Shown in pieces: positions 8,601-15,200 of a stretch of DNA of 37,346 bases. Made by a program: the position numbers and the translations under genes. How positions within the stretch are numbered: the first letter of the stretch is position 1; the number at the start of each line of letters is the position of its first letter. The notes beneath the pieces are model-generated. The model was given only the letters and a program-made list of their open reading frames with translations, had not been told where the DNA came from and did no database searches. The DNA comes from Spirogloea muscicola (taxonomy: Eukaryota; Streptophyta; Zygnematophyceae; Spirogloeales; Spirogloeaceae), in NCBI GenBank assembly GCA_009602725.1, contig WELB01000295.1, positions 49,915 to 87,260 on the forward strand, read 5' to 3'.

Positions 8601-10247
8601 ACCACCCGCTGCCGCTGCGCTCCGCGCCTGCTCCGCACGGTTGTTGGTACACGCGCAAGCTCGCTGGTGGTTGGACCGGCCGGACCGCGAGGTGAAGGTC
8701 TTCTGGCACAGCTGGCACCGCGGCGGGTCGGGCGAGCGAGGTGGGGGCGACGGCGGTGGCGCCGGCTCGCTCGGCGGAGGTGGAGGCGGCGGAGATGGGG
8801 GCGGCGTCGATGGTGCTGACCGCGGTGGGCACGACGGCGGAGGGGACGGCGGCTGAGCGGGAGGCAATGGATGCTCCTCCATGGCCGGCTCCTGGGGTGA
8901 GGCTTCCAGGACCGTGGCGGTGGGGCTGCAAGCTGCGGCGGCCACATCGGGCGGCGTCGAGGGCGGCGGCGGCGGCGGCGACGGCGGTGGGGACGGCGGC
9001 TGAGCGGGAGGCAATGGATGCTCCTCCATGGCCGGCTCCTGGGGTGAGGCTTCCAGGACCGTGGCGGTGGGGCTGCAAGCTGCGGCGGCCACATCGGGCG
9101 GCGTCGAGGGCGGCGGCGGCGGCGGCGACGGCGGTGGGGACGGCGGCTGAGCGGGAGGCAATGGATGCTCCTCCATGGCCGGCTCCTGGGGTGAGGCTTC
9201 CAGGACCGTGGCGGTGGGGCTGCAAGCTGCGGCGGCCACATCGGGCGGCGTCGAGGGCGGCGGCGGCGGCGGCGACGGCGGTGGGGACGGCGGCTGAGCG
9301 GGAGGCAATGGATGCTCCTCCATGGCCGGCTCCTGGGGTGAGGCTTCCAGGACCGTGGCGGTGGGGCTGCAAGCTGCGGCGGCCACATCGGGCGGCGTCG
9401 AGGGCGGCGGCGGCGGCGGCGACGGCGGTGGGGACGGCGGCTGAGCGGGAGGCAATGGATGCTCCTCCATGGCCGGCTCCTGGGGTGAGGCTTCCAGGAC
9501 CATGGCGGTGGGGCTGCAAGCTGCGGCGGCCACATCGGGCGGCGTCGAGGGCGGCGGCGGCGGCGGCGACGGCGGTGGGGACGGCGGCTGAGCGGGAGGC
9601 AATGGATGCTCCTCCATGGCCGGCTCCTGGGGTGAGGCTTCCAGGACCATGGCGGTGGGGCTGCAAGCTGCGGCGGCCACATCGGGCGGCGTCGAGGGCG
9701 GCGGCGGCGGCGGCGACGGCGGTGGGGACGGCGGCTGAGCGGGAGGCAATGGATGCTCCTCCGTGGCCTGCTCCTGGGGTGAGGCTGCCAGGACCGTGGC
9801 GATGGGGTTGCCAGCTGCGGCGGCCCCACCGGGCGTCGTGCCGGCGGCGCTGGGATACCCCTTGCAATGCTTCCGGTGCATAAGAAAGCGGCTGCTGATA
9901 TGAAAGAATCGGCTGTGAAATGCCGGCGGTGGGGACGGCGGTGGGGACGGCGGCTGAGCGGGAGGCAATGGATGCTCCTCCATGGCCGGCTCCTGGGGTG
10001 AGGCTTCCAGGACCATGGCGGTGGGGCTGCAAGCTGCGGCGGCCACATCGGGCGGCGTCGAGGGCGGCGGCGGCGGCGGCGACGGCGGTGGGGACGGCGG
10101 CTGAGCGGGAGGCAATGGATGCTCCTCCATGGCCGGCTCCTGGGGTGAGGCTGCCAGGACCGTGGCGATGGGGTTGCCAGCTGCGGCGGCCCCACCGGGC
10201 GTCGTGCCGGCGGCGCTGGGATACCCCTTGCAATGCTTCCGGTGCAT
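5610..10247 (-). CDS. Non-LTR retrotransposon polyprotein: C2H2 finger, reverse transcriptase, zinc knuckle, restriction-like endonuclease
   Basis: This uninterrupted 1,545-codon frame is read on the minus strand. Residues 1 to about 480 are Pro-rich tandem repeats. A C2H2 finger follows at about 511-533 (CQLCQKTFTSRSGRSNHQRAC region, 8655-8715). The reverse transcriptase includes GGVRPIAIGEVLYRL, motif A DVANAFNTVE (about 890), SGTRQGDPLAGFFF (about 945) and the catalytic YADD (about 982, 7291-7301). A knuckle CQC...HVLRC lies at about 1317 (6245-6297). A PD-(D/E)XK-like endonuclease then shows RVDLV, LLLDVV and AKEIKY (about 1384-1432). The frame ends ISDLRLLSRNY. This order matches R2-type (RLE) non-LTR elements, which nick target DNA and prime cDNA synthesis there. 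No apurinic-type endonuclease domain is seen. No ATG lies upstream in frame before a stop, so the true 5' end may be lost. The open frame suggests a young, possibly active copy. Confidence 0.9.
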   Translation of the reverse strand: MHRKHCKGYPSAAGTTPGGAAAAGNPIATVLAASPQEPAMEEHPLPPAQPPSPPPSPPPPPPSTPPDVAAAACSPTAMVLEASPQEPAMEEHPLPPAQPPSPPPSPPPAFHSRFFHISSRFLMHRKHCKGYPSAAGTTPGGAAAAGNPIATVLAASPQEQATEEHPLPPAQPPSPPPSPPPPPPSTPPDVAAAACSPTAMVLEASPQEPAMEEHPLPPAQPPSPPPSPPPPPPSTPPDVAAAACSPTAMVLEASPQEPAMEEHPLPPAQPPSPPPSPPPPPPSTPPDVAAAACSPTATVLEASPQEPAMEEHPLPPAQPPSPPPSPPPPPPSTPPDVAAAACSPTATVLEASPQEPAMEEHPLPPAQPPSPPPSPPPPPPSTPPDVAAAACSPTATVLEASPQEPAMEEHPLPPAQPPSPPPSPPPPPPSTPPDVAAAACSPTATVLEASPQEPAMEEHPLPPAQPPSPPPSCPPRSAPSTPPPSPPPPPPPSEPAPPPSPPPRSPDPPRCQLCQKTFTSRSGRSNHQRACACTNNRAEQARSAAAAGGRRGRPGRPPAPSPPTPHHWEWLAGLDLAAVHRQAALPLLRHVPRWARPHLRRALRPVTQRIVADHRDEAAWKLFILFPRLLLGRVSPDSRKQGQQPLLERVHLFESGHWEELLARHDAAVAASAANRGGRGATHARAASVRRALRYGHAGELSRAVQALDDAMLAPTNAATRAALDSLHPPASSSLPPWLAAFTPPEAVVLEADALKKALQTSRRAAAGGPSRMLTEHLREIFLEGEAADFNALLQICQHLARDNVPASIRGVLCASTLLALDKPSGGVRPIAIGEVLYRLVSRVLWQQHAGPAQVHMAPHQYGAGLRSGGEAVVHGVRATLDQHPSWLVLAVDVANAFNTVERACIAEELRASFPSLVPFFRLGYGQPSDLLWWTGGDQVEVLQSRSGTRQGDPLAGFFFALAHNRALQATAAAHPGVLLPTYADDTTIVGPPEDVAAAFVTFTQQLATLGLTIRPAKCAAWSPGVILPTLALPPGCRTPADGFTLLGVPIGTPAFVEGQLRARLAEHLQPAARLPELEDMQLSLAMLTKAIGQRPQYLTRATPPSPEALAAYATFDAGMVASLAALVRHQGFPQSPAAIHQAALPISHGGLGLRPLVRSCRAAYLGSWAQTAASVAQRFMVHGRRALEQAVVEVDKGALPFQVALRTAHQELLAAHPDMAGQAVSFAHLAHTADLRVQARFAAVVDKAAYTTAVLQLPEADLRGRARLHSASSPGAAAWLQALPITDALTLPDEVFRTAVHRLLGLPPPCLQGVRQCQCGERGAKPGELAAHVLRCSHGGERTAAHDRLRDAMHSILVEAGFAVAAEHSGVMPLQARADGLHARRVDLVATPQAGGPRLLLDVVTTDAFDRSHPAQSATKAGYAVACAARAKEIKYADHPPEDEFFPLAIDIHGALGARWLELLNQLARHAIARRFHGEPVDFPAAGSLAQVYRMRLAVSLQRSMARALHLRAGRALAAASGSVQGTHFHAPSISDLRLLSRNY
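8830..10247 (-). repeat. Nine-copy 147-bp (49-codon) in-frame minisatellite in the retroelement N-terminus
   Basis: A nearly identical unit recurs with the plus-strand TGAGCGGGAGGCAATGG landmark at 8854, 9001, 9148, 9295, 9442, 9589, 9736, 9955 and 10102. The spacing is exactly 147 bp except for 219 bp between 9736 and 9955. Each unit encodes 49 residues with MEEHPLPPAQ, poly-Pro and DVAAAACSPTA blocks. Overlaid is a 366-bp in-frame direct duplication: the segment starting MHRKHCKGYPSAAG occurs at 9881 and 10247. Units differ at few sites, implying recent expansion or gene conversion. All frames are open through the array, which explains other long spurious frames here. Confidence 0.93.
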
Positions 10248-10264
10248 GGAGACACCCTTCGGAC

Positions 10265-10860
10265 AGAGGGGCCTGAAGATGTCATGTCAGCACAAGGGGA
10301 GGATGGATCACTCAGTAGTTACGAGTGAGGAGCCGCAGATCCGACAGACTAGCTGCCGGAAAACTATCCCCCTGCCGAAAGCCAGAGGCCGCAGCGAGAG
10401 CACGGCCAGCACGAAAGCCAGCCCGAATCAATTGACAAAGGATCAAAGGGGCCAAATGACGGAGGGGCCCATGTCTATCGCATGCGTCTGTCAATCTCCC
10501 TCCTATGTAGCATTGTTTAGTCTGCACTCGACTCTGCCTGAACAATGTATTGGCTTGAATTGGCCTCCCTTTCAATTCATGCGCCCCGCGCGCCTTCTCC
10601 CTCCAGCGGTCCATGGACCACGCCTTGCATCTGCGTGCTGGGCGTGCTCTCGCTGCGGCCTCCAGCTTTCGTCAGGGGGATAGTTGTCCATTCTTTTCAA
10701 TTCATGCGCCCCGCGCGCCTTCTCTCGCTCTCTCTCTTTTTGGACTGGCTTTGCCAGCTCCTCTTCTCTATATTCTTGATAGTTTTCCGGCAGCTAGTCT
10801 GTTCCTCACTCGTAGCTACTGAGTGGTCCATCCTACACCCGTTCTGACATAGCATATTAA
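10265..10860. mobile_element. Foldback element bounded by inverted retroelement 3' ends
   Basis: On the minus strand, 10442-10312 encodes RAGRALAAASGFRQG and then a tail LSDLRLLTRNY with a stop, continuing into GAGTGATCCATCC. On the plus strand, 10605-10822 encodes RAGRALAAASSFRQG and a tail ending FLTRSY with a stop and GAGTGGTCCATCC. Both arms share GATAGTTTTCCGGCAGCTAG. The arms therefore form terminal inverted repeats of about 85-90 bp (one has an internal gap of about 15 bp) with retroelement 3' ends pointing outward. The centre holds further repeated pieces (GCGCCCCGCGCGCCTTCTC twice). No target-site duplication was identified. Confidence 0.7.
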
Positions 10861-10929
10861 GGCCTCGATAATTGGCCATGCTGCGGCGAGCGCCGCCCGC
10901 AGCAAGGCGGCGAAACACGCTGACCACCC

Positions 10930-11180
10930 CCGGCTGGGGACGAGTTCGTACCCCTGGCCATGAATGTGCACGGGGCTTTGGGTCCCAGTGGCTCGACCTG
11001 CTAGCCAGGCTTGCGTGGCGCGCTGTGTCCTGCAGGCGAGGTGAGCAGGCTGACTTCAACGCCGCTGGCTTGTTAGCCCAAGTCTACCGCATGCATTTCC
11101 CTACAGCGTTCCATGGCCCACAGCTTGCACCTGCTTGCTGGCCGTGCTCTCGCTGCAGCCTCTGGCTTTCGTCAGGAAAG
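10930..11180 (+). pseudogene. Degenerate 5'-truncated retroelement 3' fragment
   Basis: The frames read DEFVPLAMNVHGALG and later RSMAHSLHLLAGRALAAASGF, matching DEFFPLAIDIHGALG and RSMARALHLRAGRALAAASG of the intact element. Stops and frame changes lie between them. Only the last 100-odd residues of the polyprotein are represented. Confidence 0.75.
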
Positions 11181-11271
11181 GAGAGTGTATTAAGAGATGG
11201 AGGGCCATGTGTGGCCAAGTACAAAGGTAAGCACATTGACAAATGTACGTCACCCTGCTGCTAAGCTGACC

Positions 11272-11543
11272 CGCTCAGTACCACGAGTCAGCACATAGAG
11301 GTCACTAACTGATGCCCGAATACCGGACAGCACTCGACAACCTCTAGAGCTACCAGCTAAGGCTCGACCAGCTTTTTGATGCAATGCATGAGCCTGAGCT
11401 CGCTGCAGACAGACTGATACTCGACGTCGCAAGAACGACAAGAAGGCTGCCGGCATGCCCAGCTGAGCTGGAAGCATATCCTCACGACGTGCATATCCCA
11501 AGCTTGAAATCTTCTCCAGCAAGGTGTGAAAGCGAGGGCCCAT
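11272..11543 (-). pseudogene. 5'-truncated fragment of a second retroelement family
   Basis: The minus strand reads MGPRFHTLLEKISS, then ADM..AQLGMPAAFLSFLRRRVSVCLQRAQAHALHQKAGRAL, ending in SDLYVLTRG before GAGCGGGTC. It matches the fragment at 20360-21183 better than the intact ORF, so it belongs to a diverged sister family whose tail ends VLTRGY. It covers only the extreme C-terminus, and the last tail codon is broken. Confidence 0.75.
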
Positions 11544-11589
11544 GCAGCCGAATGTGTCGATGGCCGCCGGTAGGAGATGATCGCTGCGG

Positions 11590-11680
11590 GTATAGTTTTC
11601 CGGCAGCTACTTTGTCGGATTTGAGGCTCCTCACTCGTACTTATTGAGTGATTCATCCTACACCAGTCCTGAGGTAGCGC
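11590..11680 (+). mobile_element. Isolated retroelement 3' tail
   Basis: TATAGTTTTCCGGCAGCTA is followed by a frame ending ATLSDLRLLTRTY, a stop and GAGTGATTCATCC. This matches the arms of the element at 10265-10860. It points rightward while the fragment at 11272-11543 points leftward, again giving two outward-facing 3' ends. Confidence 0.7.
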
Positions 11681-11689
11681 TTCTGGCCC

Positions 11690-12020
11690 CTTCGTAGTGT
11701 GGCCCCTTCGAACCTTGTAAATTTTCGGGCTGGCTTTTCACAGCCCTTGCCACCCTTGGGAGAGCCACCTTCAGCTGGCTCTCGCACTGTTACCAGTCAA
11801 TTTGGAACTGCTGTTTCTTTCTTCTACCTCAGGCCCCCTGAGCACAGGGCTTCGCACCAGCTTTTGTCCGAACAGTGTGTTTACTGGCTTGATCTGGCCT
11901 CCCTTGAGATGCAAGCGCGGCCAGATTGACTGGTGGCTGGGAGAGGCCAGCCCAAAGGAATGGACAAGGTCTGAAGAAGCCGGAGCCCTTGCAATCGTGC
12001 GCGCCGCGCGCCTTCCCCTT
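11690..12020. repeat. Repeat-derived spacer with conserved hairpin
   Basis: It contains the inverse copy of the 5404-5423 hairpin at 11727-11746 (GGGCTG-N8-CAGCCC, different loop). A GCCAGCCCAAAGGAATGGACAA module lies near 11948, and the GCGCCGCGCGCCTTC segment also seen at 10570 and 10700 lies near 12000. No coding gene is supported. Confidence 0.6.
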
Positions 12021-12023
12021 GAT

Positions 12024-12103
12024 TGTGGGAGTCCGTCGAGCTCGAGGTGAAAGCGTGGGTTGTGCTCGCCGAGCCTCGCCGGGGTTCGAACCCTCGTCCC
12101 ACA
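12024..12103 (+). promoter_or_regulatory. tRNA-like element with a B-box beside the TFIIIC gene
   Basis: TGTGGGA at 12024-12030 pairs perfectly with TCCCACA at 12097-12103. Directly before the latter is a canonical-looking T-arm: CGGGG, loop TTCGAAC, CCTCG (12080-12096). GGTTCGAACCC at 12083-12093 fits the TFIIIC B-box core (GWTCRANNC). The 80-nt span and placement are those of a tRNA acceptor and T-arm, but I could not fold a proper D-arm or anticodon loop with U33, and no good A-box is visible. It is therefore a degenerate tRNA, a tRNA-derived SINE head, or a bare TFIIIC site. It lies about 110 bp before the first recognisable TFIIIC-subunit codons. Confidence 0.5.
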
Positions 12104-12211
12104 TGCTCAAGCGCCAGACCCTACATCGCGAGGCCAAGCCGCGCCGGCGTGCCCCGCCGCTGGTGCGAGGCGACGGCGGCGAGGCCGCCAGACCGCCGCC
12201 GGCGCCGCCGC

Positions 12212-12212
12212 N
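12212..12212. other. Single ambiguous base in TFIIIC exon 1
   Basis: One N sits in a GC-rich run where the N-terminal coding sequence of the TFIIIC gene begins. It may mark an unresolved base or a collapsed GC-rich stretch, so the start codon cannot be fixed. Confidence 0.95.
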
Positions 12213-15200
12213 CGCGCGCTCGAGCCCGCCGCGGCCCGCCTTGGCCTGCCCCTGGATCCGGCCGCCCGAGCCGCCGCCTGGCGCGCTCTCCTGCTGACGG
12301 ACGACCTGGAGCTCCGGCTCGCTGCCCCCGACGGGAGTTGCCGCAGCGTCTCGCGCGAGGATCCTGCCGTCCAGGATGCGGCAGAGGCGGAGCGCCTTGG
12401 CGTCGCAGTGGTCGCTCCCGAGGCTCTGCGCACAGCCGCGCTGGGGCTGTACGATATGCCGCCCCCCGAGGTGGAGGAGCAGCGGGCTGTCCTGCGAGCC
12501 CTGGCGACGGCCAGGTAGCAAGCCTTATCGGCAACTGCGGCCTTGCCAGCTGTCACTGGCTCGACGTCGACCATGGCTAGCCGCCTCCGGCATTACATCG
12601 CGATGCATTTGACATCAGACGCCAGGACGGCTCTGCCACGACCTGAATCATCTACCTGACTCGTCTTTAACATACGCACAGGGAGAAGGGCATGACGCAG
12701 GCAGCACTGGCGAAGCTCCTCAACATCAGCAACAACAACTTCTTCTACCATGTGCGGCACCTCGAGGCTCGCGGTCTCGTGACCCGCCATAATATTCTAT
12801 CCAAGCAGGATCGGAAGCCGACCGGGCAGGTTGTCAGCACCAACATCTGTCACCTCGCACGATTCGGCCGCTCTGTCATGAACAGTGGCGTGCGCTGGGA
12901 GACTCCTCCCGCCTCAAGTAGCTGCAAGAAGGAGCTATCTGAGGAAGGGGCAGATGATTCCCCAGCGTGGCTGGTCACCGACGACACCGCTGCTCTGCAG
13001 GCCATTTGCCAGAGGCTTGAAGCAGCAGATGGCAAGGTGCTACAGGCTTTCTCCTTCCATGATAAGCATGAAGATATTACAAAACTCTGGTGGCAATGCA
13101 ATCTGAGGGATGATACTGCAACTGAACTTTTGATTGCCTGAATTCTGTTGAGGTGGCTTGCTTGCTGTAAACGACTGGAGTGCTACGGATTGATCAGTAC
13201 CTTGAAGCCTCTGTGCAGGTACTTGTGGTGCACGAGCTGAAAGTGGACCTTGGATATCGGCATGCGAAAGGCCATCGCCAGTGGCGCAGAGTACAGTGAT
13301 ATCACCTGATTACCACGACTCAGCAGCCCATCTAGTGTCCTCGAGAGACTTTGCACAATCTGTTCAGCACAATAGGTGTACTATATGGAGACAGTGGGCT
13401 TATTTTCGAGGCACACCTGTGTGCTTGTTGCAGTTGGAGAGAAAGCTTGTGGACTCAGGCGCAGTTGAAGTTTTTGCAGGCAGCGTAGACACCAAGGTAT
13501 GGGTGACGCTTACCTCATTGTGGTGTACACTGGTACTGGTCCAGGATACTAATAGTGAAACTTAGACCACTAAGACACGTCCCAATCTTGGTCTGACAGG
13601 CTGCTGAGACTGGACAATTGCTACTGCATGTAGTAAATTGCATGATGAGACTGCTCATGCAGTACTCTCATTGATGCTGTGCTTGAAAGCCTGCTTAGAC
13701 TGGACGTATTGTAACTGCAGGTAGTAAGTTGCATGAGGCTCCTTGATCCCCTCCGACTTAGCAAGACACTCAGCCAGGGGCAGAAGCAGACACAGGGGGA
13801 GGACGGGCAAGAGTTGGAGAACGATGAGCAGGGAATTGGCAACTCCGGGGGCGTCCTAGTGGAGCTGCCCTTGCTCGAGCAGATGTACGACATGATCCAT
13901 GCTGCAGGCCCAGCTGGCTTGTACTCCTCAGATGTGAGTACAACATCTTAGAGGAGTTTGCATGTTGGGTAGACTAACACTTTGAGATTCTTTTGTGGGA
14001 GTTTCACCTGTTGCTATGTCGGTGCTATCTTGGTTGCATGAAGTAAATTGAGATGGACACTGTGGAGCTGCTAACACCCCTTTGAAGCTCGCTTGGTGCT
14101 GATAGAGAGGGATAATGGCATGCGCAGCTGTGGAAGCAACTTGGCGTCAGTAGCAAGCGAAACCAATTCCGTCTCGACAGGCTGCTTGAGAGGAAGTTGG
14201 TGACAAGGTTTGGCGAGCTGAAAAATAAGTCCACAACATACCGCCTGAGGGCAGCCAACCTTGATGTTGCTCCAATGGAGCAGCTGCTGCTCAAGCCAGA
14301 GCTTCATGTGAAGGAGAGGGACAAGGCTGCCTCTGCTACAATTGTCAGCCTCGCCAAAAACGTCAAGCAAGAGCCACAGGAGGAAGGGGCAATTGCTGTT
14401 GCTCCTGCCAAGTATGTCAAGCGGCCCAACTTCCCCAGCACTTTCAAGGGTCTCAACCGGGAGCAGAAAGTTCGCCACTTCCTCCAGGTACGTGCCGCTC
14501 ACTGCACGACTTTCAGTATCCTCGATGCACTTGGAAGTCAATATATCATGTACTAAGCCTCAATGCACTGTAGTCCTATATCATACATTCCTTGAAGCTT
14601 GAATGCTTGATCTCATCTTGCAGAACGGCGGGGGATGGTGTCTGCGTATGGAGCTGCAGCGTGTTTTGGAGGATGCAGAATTTCCAGTGAAATTAGATAG
14701 GAAAACAGTGACCAGAGTCATTGAGAGACTGCAGCAACAGAATTTTTGCAGGAGCACTTACGTGGAAGTACTGGGAATCTCAAACGGAGGGCTTAAACGA
14801 AACGTGGAGGTGATCCTAGTAGACGGCGTGGAGCTCAGCAACACTCTTTTTGAAAGCATACACACTCGCTTCCGATTGCTGGAGTCGCAGGGTCGTAGTG
14901 CTGGTCAGTCCAAGGTCAGTGCCTGCAATGGCCAGCATCATACCTTCTCGCTTGGTTTCGGGTTCCAAAATATGTGAATGCCAACATCATCATTGGACCT
15001 TGTCTTGTTGTTGCATCACCTTCTATGCTCAGTCGAGATACACATAGTGACAATTGCTTTCTGGAGGCAGGTCAGACCTGGGGACGGGGCAGCAGTGCAG
15101 GTACTCACAGGAGTTGAGCGGCTTCCCACTGGTCGCCGACTCGACGCTAAAGTCCACAAGGAGGCTTACTTAGCCTCTGAGGAGCGACTAGATGGTCCAA

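Noticed and set aside
8741-9883. 380-codon plus-strand frame over the repeats
   Set aside because: It is the antisense shadow of the same repeat array with an identical 49-residue repeat and no domain content.
7724-10285. Long minus-strand frame (853 codons) and a 694-codon frame at 8149-10233
   Set aside because: They are other-frame readings of the 147-bp repeats. Because 147 is a multiple of three and the units lack stops, all frames stay open. Only the frame continuing into the RT has recognisable domains.
12024-12103. Functional tRNA gene
   Set aside because: The acceptor stem and T-arm fit, but no D-arm, no anticodon loop with U33 and no good A-box could be built. It is kept only as a tRNA-like element.
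12107-12574. Minus-strand frames opposite TFIIIC exon 1
   Set aside because: They are GC-rich shadows; the plus-strand frame carries the plant TFIIIC N-terminal pattern and a phase-matched intron.
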